DNA of 53,821 bases from assembly GCA_036340215.1 (NCBI GenBank), contig JAYYZF010000058.1, positions 1 through 53,821 of the forward strand, read 5' to 3'. Shown here in pieces: positions 1 through 8,518 of the stretch (positions are counted from its first letter, which is position 1; every line of letters starts with the position of its first letter). Below the pieces are notes generated by a model. It was not told the DNA's origin and made no database searches. It was given only the letters and a program-made list of their open reading frames with translations. A program made the translations under genes and the position numbers. The DNA comes from JABJPE01 sp036340215 (GTDB lineage: Bacteria > Pseudomonadota > Gammaproteobacteria > Comchoanobacterales > Comchoanobacteraceae).

Positions 1-135
1 GTTGCTTATGATAATAATATTAGAGTTATAATTGAATCAACCACAAGTATAGAAAATTTATTCGATAAAGAATCTAACATAACAGCCGTGAAAAGAACAA
101 AATCTAGACTATTAGAGATGCAAAGTAACATATAA
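1..135 (+). CDS. 3' end of an unidentified gene
   Basis: An open frame runs from the first base to a TAA at 133-135 and encodes the last 44 residues of a protein. The tail is hydrophilic and basic near its end (AVKRTKSRLLEMQSNI), consistent with a soluble C-terminus. The start lies outside the window and I do not recognise the family. About 115 bases of AT-rich sequence follow before the next gene, with no clear terminator hairpin. Confidence 0.5.
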   Translation, partial: VAYDNNIRVIIESTTSIENLFDKESNITAVKRTKSRLLEMQSNI

Positions 136-250
136 AATTAACTGCAAAAAAATAAATATGTAAGTAAAAAATGTAGCTTAAAAAATTAATGCTTGCTAAA
201 ATCATAATTAGTAATTTTCTAGAGTTATATTATTATTTAGGGAGATTGAT

Positions 251-739
251 ATGCGCATAACTTTAAAACTACCACTTTTAGCACTTATATTTTGTACTAG
301 TGCTTACGCTGACCAAACCACAGAAAAAACTTTAAGCTTGAAGGTTCATGCTACACCAGAGGAAAACTCTGCTATTGTAACTACCATTGATCCGAGTAAA
401 GGCATAACAGTTCTGCCAAATAACTGGGTGAAGGTTCTTGATAATTCAACAAATAAAATCGGATGGGTAACTCAAGATGAATTATCTCAAGCACTTAAAC
501 AAGATAATATTTGGCTAAAAAAAATCTCAGAAACCCCAAATGGTAGTTATAAAGAAGTATCTGAAATAAAAACAGGTAAATCTGCTGAACAAGAGTATAA
601 ACAAGTAATAACTTCAGTCTCAAAGCAACATAAAATTATGAATGATAACTTCAATAAAGCTATGCAGCAGATTAAAAAACTTGAAGAAAGTTTGTTTGAT
701 AATTTCTCAGTTAGTTCTCACGATAATAATAAAAACTGA
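251..739 (+). CDS. Exported SH3-like domain protein
   Basis: This 162-residue protein starts with a clear Sec signal peptide: a basic start (MRITLK), a hydrophobic core and a likely cleavage after CTSAYA around residue 20. Residues about 28-80 look like a bacterial SH3 fold, with a VHATPEENSAIVTTI strand pattern followed by NNWVKVLD and KIGWVTQDEL. The rest, about 85-162, is charged and probably helical. SH3b proteins of this layout are periplasmic and often bind cell-wall or protein partners. The start is supported by GGGAG eight bases upstream. It is convergent with the permease gene that follows. The family assignment is moderate and the exact partner is unknown. Confidence 0.7.
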   Translation: MRITLKLPLLALIFCTSAYADQTTEKTLSLKVHATPEENSAIVTTIDPSKGITVLPNNWVKVLDNSTNKIGWVTQDELSQALKQDNIWLKKISETPNGSYKEVSEIKTGKSAEQEYKQVITSVSKQHKIMNDNFNKAMQQIKKLEESLFDNFSVSSHDNNKN

Positions 740-763
740 AATTTAGAGAAATATAATTAAATT

Positions 764-1996
764 TTATTCATTTGTAGCAAGACTTTGTTTAAGCCCATTG
801 TCATTTACAATTTTACCACCAATGTCTTGACGTAAGAGAATTATACTCGGAATTGCTAACAAAGTCGCTACAATGAAAAAATCAACCCACCCATATTGCA
901 TGGCAATATATCCAGCAACTGGCCCAATAATTACTCTAGGTAGTGAACTCAATGCACTCATAAATGCTATTTGACTTGCAGCAAATCTTTTTTCATTACA
1001 AATATTCATGAACATAACCACTAAAGTACAACTTGAGGCACCAGCACTAAAACTTTCTGCAAATACTGCTATTATTACAAAGTAAGGCCATTTAAAATAA
1101 GCTAACAAAATAAATAATGAACTTGAAATAAGCTGCAATATAGCAAAGAATAAGAGTGACTTATGAAAGCTATTCCTATTAATATGATATGTTGCAAAAA
1201 ATGTTCCTAAAATAGTTGCAGCTAAGCCAAACACTTTAAGAAGATAGCCAACATCACTCTTGGAATAATTCAAACCTTTTAATAAAAATGACATTAATAA
1301 ATTCATTAAAAAAGCATCACCAATTTTATATAATATAAGCAATGCAAAAATGGTCTTAATATTCTTTATCTGTAGTAATTTTTTCATTGGTAACACGATC
1401 ATATCCTTACAGCCTAAAGACAATGATATTTCCTCATAAGGTTTTACTAATGACCAAGTAAGAAAAAAACCAACCATGACAAAGAATGCCATAATTTCAT
1501 ATGTGACAGTCCAACCAAGCTTATCTGCTATCACTAAGGCAAAACCACCTGAGCATATCATGGCTAGCCTGTATGCAGTAGTAGCGCAACCAACAATTGT
1601 TGAACGTAATTTTGCAGGAGTTACAACTTGCCTATATGCATCAATAGCTGAATCTTGGGTTGCGCTGAAAAAAGCAACTAACATTGCAATACAGGCCATT
1701 TCCATTGGCATAGAGCTTGGATTCATATAAGCCATAACTAAAATACCAAAGAAGATACAGCATTGAGACATTAGAATCCAAAATCTTCTTGGCGCGTCAG
1801 ATGAAAAACCATAACTATCTAGTAATGGGGCCCATAAAAACTTAAATGAATAAGGTAATCCAATTAAACTTAAAGCGCCTACAGAGGTCAAATTTACACC
1901 TTGGTCAGTGTACCAAGCCTGTAATGTATTACTTACTAAAAGTAGCGGTAGACCTGACATGAAACCTAATAGAGAATTCACAGTTATAAATCTCAT
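764..1996 (-). CDS. ampG: AmpG-like MFS permease (muropeptide transporter family)
   Basis: A polytopic inner-membrane protein of 410 residues with about 12 hydrophobic segments. The N-terminal part has the AmpG hallmark GLPYSFKFLWAPLLDSYGF and the following basic PRRFW loop. AmpG proteins import anhydro-muropeptides for cell-wall recycling. Related MFS members in intracellular bacteria may carry other substrates, so the substrate is inferred. I chose the ATG at 1996 because AAAGGTG lies just upstream. A TTG at 2023 would add nine residues and overlap nadC by 8 bases but has a poorer ribosome site. It lies directly downstream of nadC and pssA on the same strand and is probably co-transcribed with them. 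Confidence 0.8.
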   Translation of the reverse strand: MRFITVNSLLGFMSGLPLLLVSNTLQAWYTDQGVNLTSVGALSLIGLPYSFKFLWAPLLDSYGFSSDAPRRFWILMSQCCIFFGILVMAYMNPSSMPMEMACIAMLVAFFSATQDSAIDAYRQVVTPAKLRSTIVGCATTAYRLAMICSGGFALVIADKLGWTVTYEIMAFFVMVGFFLTWSLVKPYEEISLSLGCKDMIVLPMKKLLQIKNIKTIFALLILYKIGDAFLMNLLMSFLLKGLNYSKSDVGYLLKVFGLAATILGTFFATYHINRNSFHKSLLFFAILQLISSSLFILLAYFKWPYFVIIAVFAESFSAGASSCTLVVMFMNICNEKRFAASQIAFMSALSSLPRVIIGPVAGYIAMQYGWVDFFIVATLLAIPSIILLRQDIGGKIVNDNGLKQSLATNE

Positions 1997-2015
1997 ATCA
2001 CCTTTTGAAATTTTA

Positions 2016-2861
2016 CTAGTCAAAATTGGCGCCTGATATAATTAAACTTAAATCAATTGCAGAGATATTTTTTGTAATAGCTCCAACCGAAACGAAATCT
2101 ACTCCAGTATCTGCAAATTCCCTTATGTTATCCTTTGTTATATTGCCAGAGACTTCTAACTTTAGCTTGCTCTTACAGACAGCCACTGCATCACGGCACA
2201 TATCTGAGGAAAAGTTATCAAGCATTACACGACTGACACCACATTTGATTGTCTCATTTAGCTCTAATAAATTTTCAACCTCAACTACTATAGGTGTATT
2301 TTCTGGAGCTGTTTCCTTTGCTTTCAACACCGCTTTTGTGATAGATCCACAAGAAAAAATATGGTTCTCTTTAATTAAAATTTCATCATACAAACCCATT
2401 CTATGGTTTGTTCCTCCACCACAAATAACCGCGTATTTTTGGGCCTTCCGCCATAAGGGTATGGTTTTCCTGGTATCTAGTAGCTTCGTTCCATAACCAC
2501 TAAGTAATTCAACAAAAAGTGCTGTTTCTGATGCCGTCGCAGATAGTGTTTGTAAAAAATTTAAGGCGACTCTCTCTCCAGTTAAAATAGGTGCTATCGG
2601 ACCTGAGATATTACACAATGTACTACCATTTTTAACTTTACTTCCATCACTGAAGAGCCAACTGATTTTAATATCTTTACTTAAGCTCTTAAAAACACTA
2701 TCAACCCATGCTGTCCCACATAAGACCATATCTTCTCTAGTAACAATTGAACCTGAGCCGCTCACGTCTCCTTGAATAATTCCTGCGGTCAAATCTCCTC
2801 CACCAATATCCTCCTGCAAGGCTTGGGAAACCATCTGTTCTATTACAGCTAAATCGTACAT
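2016..2861 (-). CDS. nadC: Quinolinate phosphoribosyltransferase
   Basis: This cytosolic enzyme converts quinolinate and PRPP to nicotinate mononucleotide, carbon dioxide and pyrophosphate in de novo NAD synthesis. The 281 residues match the usual length. Recognisable pieces are EDIGGGDLTAG near the N-terminus, GERVALNFLQTLSATAS, the LLDTRKTIPLWRKAQKYAV catalytic and PRPP stretch, GGGTNHRMGLYDEILIKENH, and the C-terminal DFVSVGAITKN phosphate-binding loop. It follows pssA by six bases and precedes the AmpG-like gene. No nadA or nadB is in the window, so it cannot be seen whether quinolinate is made or salvaged from a host. Confidence 0.95.
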   Translation of the reverse strand: MYDLAVIEQMVSQALQEDIGGGDLTAGIIQGDVSGSGSIVTREDMVLCGTAWVDSVFKSLSKDIKISWLFSDGSKVKNGSTLCNISGPIAPILTGERVALNFLQTLSATASETALFVELLSGYGTKLLDTRKTIPLWRKAQKYAVICGGGTNHRMGLYDEILIKENHIFSCGSITKAVLKAKETAPENTPIVVEVENLLELNETIKCGVSRVMLDNFSSDMCRDAVAVCKSKLKLEVSGNITKDNIREFADTGVDFVSVGAITKNISAIDLSLIISGANFD

Positions 2862-2867
2862 AAATAG

Positions 2868-3605
2868 TTAAGAACCTGACTTGTGTTTTAAATATGGTTT
2901 AAGTTTTTGAAAAAAATTTTGTTGTGGCACAAAATAAGATAGTAACCCTGATATTAAATAAGTCATAAACATGAGAAAGAATACGAGTGCAGGAGCAATA
3001 ACAAATAAGAAAAAGAATATAACGATAAGGAAACAGTTAACCCATGATATCCTCTGGGTTAAATCAACTGCTTTAAAACTGTAATAAGGTATATTACTAA
3101 CCATGAGGATAGCAACCAAAACGCCTATTGAAAGTGCAATTACAGAAAAATAAAAACTATTTAGAGAGTATACTTCAGCAAACCAAACCAAGCAAATTAA
3201 AGTCGCAGCCCCTGCTGGAGACGGTAAACCCTTAAAGCTATTCTTTTCTTGAACTTGAGTATTAAACTTTGCCAAACGAAGTGCAACCGCAGCAACATAG
3301 AGAAAACTTACCGCATATCCTATTTCACCAAAACTATTGTAGCACCAGCTATACATTACCAGAGCAGGGCTAACTCCAAAAGAAACCATATCAGCTAAAC
3401 TATCAAACTCTTTACCAAACTCAGATTCTGTGCCTGTCATTCTCGCAACTCTTCCGTCCAAAGCATCAAGCAACATAGCAACAATTATACAATAAACTGC
3501 AGATATAAAATGACCATCTAAAGACGCTAAAATTGCTAAAAAACCTGAGAATAACCCCATAGTAGTAAGGGTATTTGGTAGTAGATAAATTGCTGTAGAT
3601 TTCAA
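2868..3605 (-). CDS. pssA: CDP-diacylglycerol-serine O-phosphatidyltransferase
   Basis: A 245-residue integral membrane enzyme of the CDP-alcohol phosphatidyltransferase family. The motif DALDGRVARMTGTESEFGKE continuing to FDSLAD fits DGx2ARx8Gx3Dx3D, which binds CDP and metal. The beginning IYLLPNTLTTMGLFSG is typical of the membrane-type phosphatidylserine synthase. About seven to eight hydrophobic segments follow. It makes phosphatidylserine, the precursor of phosphatidylethanolamine. The start appears to be TTG (3603-3605) with AGGCGG upstream. The next Met, residue 17, would cut into the conserved N-terminus. It is first in a pssA-nadC-ampG run. Confidence 0.9.
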   Translation of the reverse strand: MKSTAIYLLPNTLTTMGLFSGFLAILASLDGHFISAVYCIIVAMLLDALDGRVARMTGTESEFGKEFDSLADMVSFGVSPALVMYSWCYNSFGEIGYAVSFLYVAAVALRLAKFNTQVQEKNSFKGLPSPAGAATLICLVWFAEVYSLNSFYFSVIALSIGVLVAILMVSNIPYYSFKAVDLTQRISWVNCFLIVIFFFLFVIAPALVFFLMFMTYLISGLLSYFVPQQNFFQKLKPYLKHKSGS

Positions 3606-3750
3606 ACTTTTTGCCGCCTATATAATATGATTATTGTCTGATAAGTATATCTCAAAATGATTATATTGCAAAATAATATATGAAATGCGACACTATAATA
3701 ATGTTAATTTGTATCAAATCCAAACTAAAAGTTTTAAGTAAAGGTGTGTT
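3606..3750. promoter_or_regulatory. Divergent intergenic region between pssA and the LOG gene
   Basis: These 145 bases separate two divergently transcribed genes and must hold promoters for both. A perfect TATAAT at 3694-3699 (+) sits about 50 bases before the GTG start of the LOG gene, but no good -35 box lies at the usual distance. The site AAAGGTG just before 3751 is the ribosome-binding site. Nothing else stands out. Confidence 0.35.
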
Positions 3751-4428
3751 GTGAAAAAATCCATTGAGCTTGCTAAAAAGAATAGAATATCGAGAGGTAT
3801 TATTTTTGCCTTAAAGTTTATCACTGAGTTCCTCCGTGGTTATCTAACTTTCAGAAATATTGGCCCCACGATAACAGTATACGGCTCGGCAAGATTCAAG
3901 CCAGGAGAAAAATATTACGATATGGCCCTTGCTGTTGGGAAAAAACTGGCATTAAATGGGATTGCAGTTATGACCGGTGGTGGACCCGGGGTAATGGAAG
4001 CTGCGAATAAAGGAGCAAAGCTTGTTGGTGGTAAGTCTTATGGCTGCAGTGTGGTAATCCCATGCGAACAAAGGTCGAATAAGTATGTCGACAAAAGCGT
4101 AGTGTTCAAGTATTTCTTTACTAGGAAATTTATGCTGGCAAGATTTTCGTCTGCTTTTATAGCCTTACCTGGAGGCTATGGTACTATGGATGAAATTTTT
4201 GAGATGGCTACGCTGGTGAAAACTGAAAAAATATCTGAATTTCCGATAGTGTTAATCGGTTCTGAATATTGGCAACCATTACTTGATTATTTGAAAAATA
4301 CTTTTGTGAAAAATGGTACGATATATGCAGAAGAGTTGGAATGTTTTTATTTAACTGATTCTATAGATTCTGCTTTAGAATACATAGAAACTGCGGTGAA
4401 GAGAATAAATAATGAACAGCAAAGCTAA
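3751..4428 (+). CDS. LOG-family protein (TIGR00730-like)
   Basis: A 225-residue protein with a Rossmann-like LOG core. Visible motifs are YGSARFKPGEKYYDMA, MTGGGPGVMEAANKGA and the family signature PGGYGTMDEIFE around residues 140-152. LOG proteins hydrolyse nucleoside 5'-monophosphates to base and ribose 5-phosphate; bacterial members are often called lysine-decarboxylase-like in error. The first 30 residues are basic and hydrophobic and precede the core. The start is GTG with AAAGGTG upstream. The 3' end overlaps the next gene by 17 bases, indicating co-expression with the phospholipase D protein. Confidence 0.85.
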   Translation: MKKSIELAKKNRISRGIIFALKFITEFLRGYLTFRNIGPTITVYGSARFKPGEKYYDMALAVGKKLALNGIAVMTGGGPGVMEAANKGAKLVGGKSYGCSVVIPCEQRSNKYVDKSVVFKYFFTRKFMLARFSSAFIALPGGYGTMDEIFEMATLVKTEKISEFPIVLIGSEYWQPLLDYLKNTFVKNGTIYAEELECFYLTDSIDSALEYIETAVKRINNEQQS

Positions 4429-5551
4429 AGAGCATGAAGAAATTTTTCATAATGGTGAAAGTTATTTTAAAAGTCTCTTAAATGACATAAAAAATGCAAA
4501 AAAATCCATTGATATAGAAGTATATATATTCAGCCAAGATTCATTAGGCAAAAAAATCATATCATCACTGATTAGCGCAAAACAAAAACAAAAACTTAAA
4601 ATAAGATTACTTGTTGATGGTGCTGGCACACCACTATGGGGTGGCAGACTTATCAGGAAATTAGAAAAATACGGCATTCAAACTAAAGTATATAATCCAT
4701 TACCATGGCAAATATGGCAGTGGCATCGCTCTGCTACAAAACTACCTTTATTTATGAACATTTTCTATATGATTATGAGAATAAACTCTAGGAATCATCG
4801 CAAATCAATAGTTATAGATGATAAAGTTGCTTATATAGGGAGTTTAAATGTTGATAAAAGACATCTCAGTGCCAAAAATGGTGGGCAAAACTGGCGTGAT
4901 ACTGCTGTTCGAATATCTGGCTATAATTTAGACAGTATAAAACTAGCTTTTAACAGAGCTTGGGAGCAAAATATATGGCAAGATAAGCTTGAGAAGATAG
5001 TAAGCAATCTCAACAGCAAAGTAAGATTAAACAACACTGTAGGTAAAAGATTCAAGCTTTACCGAAATTTACTACGAAAATTAGGCAAGTCTAAACAGAG
5101 AATTTGGATAACAAATGCCTACTTTATTCCAAACTCACTTTTTCTCAAAAAACTAAAAAAACTTGCCAAATCTGGTATTGATGTAAAAATAATTGTACCA
5201 AAAAAATCAGATGTAGCTGCAGTCCAATGGGCCACAAACAGCCTATATCAAAACCTACTCCAAGCTGGAATAGAAATATACGAATATAAACCCAGTATAC
5301 TCCACGCTAAAACATTGATAATAGATGATTGGATGGTAATTGGCTCTAGCAACCTTAATCATAGAAGCTTACTCCATGATTTGGAGATTGATGTAAGTTT
5401 AGAGTCAACACAAGCAAAACAGGAGCTTATCGAGCAGTTCCAAAAAGATTTACTAGATTCTGACGCCATAACTCTAGCAAGCATTCCAAAGAAGTTATGG
5501 ATCCAAAAAATTATTGGTAAATTTTGTATCTTTATGAGATTTTGGATTTGA
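4412..5551 (+). CDS. Phospholipase D / cardiolipin synthase family protein (ClsB-like)
   Basis: This 379-residue protein has two HKD catalytic motifs: HRKSIVIDD with downstream GSLNVDKRH at about residues 130-150, and LHAKTLIIDD with GSSNLNHRS at about 295-318. It also has GGQNWRDTAV, typical of ClsB (YbhO)-type synthases. It has no N-terminal membrane anchors and no signal peptide, unlike ClsA. Such enzymes form cardiolipin from phosphatidylglycerol and another phospholipid. Its end is convergent with the exchanger gene 32 bases away. The start overlaps the LOG gene by 17 bases, implying translational coupling. A nuclease or other PLD role cannot be excluded. Confidence 0.85.
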   Translation: MNSKAKEHEEIFHNGESYFKSLLNDIKNAKKSIDIEVYIFSQDSLGKKIISSLISAKQKQKLKIRLLVDGAGTPLWGGRLIRKLEKYGIQTKVYNPLPWQIWQWHRSATKLPLFMNIFYMIMRINSRNHRKSIVIDDKVAYIGSLNVDKRHLSAKNGGQNWRDTAVRISGYNLDSIKLAFNRAWEQNIWQDKLEKIVSNLNSKVRLNNTVGKRFKLYRNLLRKLGKSKQRIWITNAYFIPNSLFLKKLKKLAKSGIDVKIIVPKKSDVAAVQWATNSLYQNLLQAGIEIYEYKPSILHAKTLIIDDWMVIGSSNLNHRSLLHDLEIDVSLESTQAKQELIEQFQKDLLDSDAITLASIPKKLWIQKIIGKFCIFMRFWI

Positions 5552-5583
5552 AATGTACTTTTAACAGAATATAACTACTTCTA

Positions 5584-6543
5584 TCAGCCAGGAATAGTAT
5601 ATAACAAAGCTATATAAACAAGAAAAATCAAAACACCAAGAGCCCCTTCTCTCCTATTAATAAGCAACTTATCACCATCAAAGCAATAGCAAGCCAACCA
5701 AAATGCTAAAGTAGTGAAAGCCATAAAAGCAAAGTCCCGATATATAATTATCTGAGACACACTGCCAGGTGAAAATAATGCGGGCATTGCCAATACCGCA
5801 AATAAACCAAGTACATTAGAACCTATGACATTACCAATAGCAATATCATCTTCACCTTTCCTTACACCAGCAATAGAAGCAGCCAATTCCGGCAAACTTG
5901 TACCAATCGCTACTATCGTTAGCCCTATTACTAGGTCACTAACTCCAAAATAATGAGCCAATGAAACAGATGAATTTGTCAAAATACGAGCACTAAAAAT
6001 CAATAAAAGCAAACCAATTACCAAATATAACCAAGCTTTAGCATGAGAATACTTAATATCTATTTTTGCTTTCTGCAAAATATCACTTTTACTAGCTCTT
6101 AAAACAATAATTGTGAAAGTAATCACAGTCACAATTAAACAAATAAGCAGTATTAAACCATCAGTAATACCGAAATAGCCATCTAGCATTAACATGAAAG
6201 ATATTACTAATGACAATGCCATTACAGGAACTTCTCTCTGTAAAATTGACTTAGAGACTTTTATGGGGCAAATTATCGCAGTTATTCCAAGTACAAGTGC
6301 AATATTTATGGTATATGAGCCAAGAGCGTTACCTATAGCAATACCACTAGCATTATTTAACGCTGCATCTAAAGAGACTAAAAGCTCTGGGACTGCAGTT
6401 GTAAAGCCAACTAATACTGTACCGATTATTACCTTAGGCATGTGTAAGTGATCAGCAATAGCAATTGCAGCATCTACAAACAAATCAGAACTCCAAGCCA
6501 TTACAGCAAAACTTATTAAAATGATAGTTAGATCATACCACAT
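5584..6543 (-). CDS. CaxA/YrbG-type sodium/calcium exchanger
   Basis: A 319-residue membrane protein with two inverted halves, each carrying an alpha repeat: GTVLVGFTTAVPELLVSLDA followed by IAIGNALGSYTINIALVLG in the first half, and GLTIVAIGTSLPELAASIAG followed by IAIGNVIGSNVLGLFAVLA in the second. The acidic residue in each PEL motif and the GN(A/V)xGS motif coordinate calcium and sodium in this superfamily. About ten TM segments are visible. The start ATG has GGAG upstream. The gene stands alone, convergent with the PLD gene and divergent from the small pilin-like gene. Confidence 0.9.
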   Translation of the reverse strand: MWYDLTIILISFAVMAWSSDLFVDAAIAIADHLHMPKVIIGTVLVGFTTAVPELLVSLDAALNNASGIAIGNALGSYTINIALVLGITAIICPIKVSKSILQREVPVMALSLVISFMLMLDGYFGITDGLILLICLIVTVITFTIIVLRASKSDILQKAKIDIKYSHAKAWLYLVIGLLLLIFSARILTNSSVSLAHYFGVSDLVIGLTIVAIGTSLPELAASIAGVRKGEDDIAIGNVIGSNVLGLFAVLAMPALFSPGSVSQIIIYRDFAFMAFTTLAFWLACYCFDGDKLLINRREGALGVLIFLVYIALLYTIPG

Positions 6544-6676
6544 CCAGTGTCTCCAATTTTATGCTTCAATTATAGTAAAACTAACCGTATGACTCAATTT
6601 AATTCAGAAAAACTAATAAGACCAGTATTGTTACACAGGTGTAGATGATATATTTTTTATTTTTTTGGAAATTAAG

Positions 6677-6844
6677 ATGCAGAGAATTGCAGGATACATA
6701 TTACTAGAGTTAATAATCGCCTTAGCAATTATCAGTATAATGATATTATTAGCTAGCCCTACATACAGTTTTCTAAGAGATAAAATAGTAGATTTTGAAA
6801 ATAAAATTAAGAATAATATTCTAATACAAAAAACTAGTTTGTAA
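6677..6844 (+). CDS. Very small prepilin-like protein (type IV pilin/pseudopilin N-terminus)
   Basis: A short 55-codon gene encodes MQRIAGYILLELIIALAIIS, then a hydrophobic stretch and a charged C-terminal helix (LRDKIVDFENKIKNN). This is the class III signal of type IV pilins and pseudopilins: a short basic leader, cleavage after Gly6, Tyr at +1, Glu at +5 and a roughly 20-residue hydrophobic helix. The globular head of normal pilins is missing. A GGA lies about eight bases before the ATG. It overlaps the 3' end of lspA by 11 bases in convergent orientation. It could be a truncated pseudopilin, a genuine mini-pilin or a decayed gene. Confidence 0.7.
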   Translation: MQRIAGYILLELIIALAIISIMILLASPTYSFLRDKIVDFENKIKNNILIQKTSL

Positions 6845-7331
6845 CTTTTCTCTCATTTAGGAAACTATCAAGAATTATAAAAAATCCTCCAACACTTATT
6901 GCTGCGTCAGCTAGATTAAATGTTGCGAAATGCCATGAGCCCCAATAAAAATCAATAAAATCTATCACAAAGCCTAAGATAACTTTATCAATCATATTTC
7001 CAATAGCTCCACCTATTACTAGAGCTAGTGCAAAGCGCAGCAAATATTTGCTTTTATCTAGCTTAAAATGAAGAAATACTAAACCAAAAACGATGAGCAA
7101 ACTTAATATGAATAAGATATTATGCACAACCACACTACTAGAGGAGAACATACTAAAGGCAACTCCTCGGTTATATGTTAAATAAAAGTTAAAATGTGGC
7201 AAAACAGAGTAAACTTTACCTGGCACTAAATTTGAATTTACCCAAAGCTTACTTGCTTGATCAATAACAATGATTAGCATAGCCACAATATACAAGTTTA
7301 ATTGTTGGTAATAACTACTTTTTATCTGCAC
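6834..7331 (-). CDS. lspA: Signal peptidase II (prolipoprotein signal peptidase)
   Basis: LspA removes the signal peptide from diacylglyceryl-modified prolipoproteins in the inner membrane. The 165 residues hold four TM segments and the family motifs: IDQASKLWV, NRGVAFS, the GGAIGNMIDK segment with the first catalytic Asp, and FNLADAAIS with the second. The usual companion ileS is present in the window but about 3 kb away, separated by other genes, so the classical ileS-lspA pair has been broken. Its 3' end overlaps the small prepilin-like gene by 11 bases. Confidence 0.95.
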   Translation of the reverse strand: MQIKSSYYQQLNLYIVAMLIIVIDQASKLWVNSNLVPGKVYSVLPHFNFYLTYNRGVAFSMFSSSSVVVHNILFILSLLIVFGLVFLHFKLDKSKYLLRFALALVIGGAIGNMIDKVILGFVIDFIDFYWGSWHFATFNLADAAISVGGFFIILDSFLNERKVTN

Positions 7332-7391
7332 GAAAACACCAAAGTTAGAGTGGCTACGAGTACTTAGACTACAATAAACTTAACCTATATC

Positions 7392-8342
7392 TTAGTTATT
7401 ACCATTCGGCTTAAGTACTGTAGAAAAAGGGTTGGGAATTGAACTAGTAGCTGTATGAGTTGGTGCTGGTTGAGCATCATTAATAACTTTAATCAACTCA
7501 TCATTTCTTGCAAACAAAGTTATGTTAAATGGCATTTTTACCTGCTCAGCTGTATCTTTCATATATTGAAAATCTTCAGTTGGGCGCAACAACATACCCG
7601 TATAAAGAGCACTGTTAGCTATAATGTTATAGGTCCCATCAGTAAGCCTGGTTATTTGGAACTCAGTATTATCATTTTCCCCAGAAATATTAGGCCCCGC
7701 TTTAGGCTCCATTTCACGGAGTGAGCGCAAAAACTCACGTAGTTTTTCTGCAATTTCACGTTGTTTATCGGTAGGATTTACATTTTTATCTGGACCCTTA
7801 GAGACACTCTTTGGCTCAGGAAACAAACGCATGATATCTTTCCTAAAAGACTCTATGTCATCTAAATCTAGTGTTATAGGTTCCATATTATCAAACTTAG
7901 AATCAAGAGATGGCTCCTCATCAAATATCTTATGAAGCTCTTTACTAACCTCTTCATATGCCTCAATAATTTGCTTTTTCAACTCTTCAGACATATCTAT
8001 AAGAGAGGTCACTTGCTTATCATTAGTATCTTCTTTCTGAGATGTAGCTATGGCCTTAATAAAGTTTTTTAATGGCGAAGGTTCAACTTCCTGCATGCTT
8101 AAAATTTTCTTCAGCTCTTCTTTAAAGTGCTCATCATTATGAGATTTAAATTCAAGTTCTTTCAACATCTTTTCAGTATTTATAACGTTTAGGGCTAGAT
8201 CCACAAAAAAATCGTTAGGAGCTAATTGAGGTCCACCGATTTGAGGATTGGTATTTTCGTTTTCAATAGGTGTTTTCTTCATACCAAAAGTATCAAAATG
8301 TGTTACCCAATCTGGTCTCTTGGTTTCAGGTCCTTTCCTCAT
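7392..8342 (-). CDS. Hypothetical soluble protein, charged and helical
   Basis: I do not recognise this 316-residue protein. It has no signal peptide or TM segment. It opens with a polar stretch rich in Pro, Asn and Lys. Residues about 45-215 are highly charged and helix-prone (for example SEELKKQIIEAYEEVSKEL and QREIAEKLREFLRSLREM). Residues about 225-300 look like a small alpha/beta domain (TRLTDGTYNIIANSALYTG), followed by a Pro/Thr/Ser-rich tail. The start is well supported by GGGAG upstream. It lies in the same orientation as the next orphan gene, 176 bases away. A secreted effector is possible but only by analogy with such orphan proteins in intracellular gammaproteobacteria. Confidence 0.7.
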   Translation of the reverse strand: MRKGPETKRPDWVTHFDTFGMKKTPIENENTNPQIGGPQLAPNDFFVDLALNVINTEKMLKELEFKSHNDEHFKEELKKILSMQEVEPSPLKNFIKAIATSQKEDTNDKQVTSLIDMSEELKKQIIEAYEEVSKELHKIFDEEPSLDSKFDNMEPITLDLDDIESFRKDIMRLFPEPKSVSKGPDKNVNPTDKQREIAEKLREFLRSLREMEPKAGPNISGENDNTEFQITRLTDGTYNIIANSALYTGMLLRPTEDFQYMKDTAEQVKMPFNITLFARNDELIKVINDAQPAPTHTATSSIPNPFSTVLKPNGNN

Positions 8343-8518
8343 AATTATCTCCCGTAAGTTAATCTTATCCTAATTATACCATATAATTAAAAAAAATACA
8401 GCAAAAACAAAAGGAGATAGCTATATTCAATACAAATAACCTGTATATAAGTATCTAAATTTAAACTTTCCAGTGAAGCTGTATATATCAATTAAGAATT
8501 GACGCCTAAATTCTTAAC

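Noticed and set aside
2026..2496. A 156-codon open frame opposite nadC
   Set aside because: nadC is well conserved over the same bases and the antisense product shows no recognisable motif.
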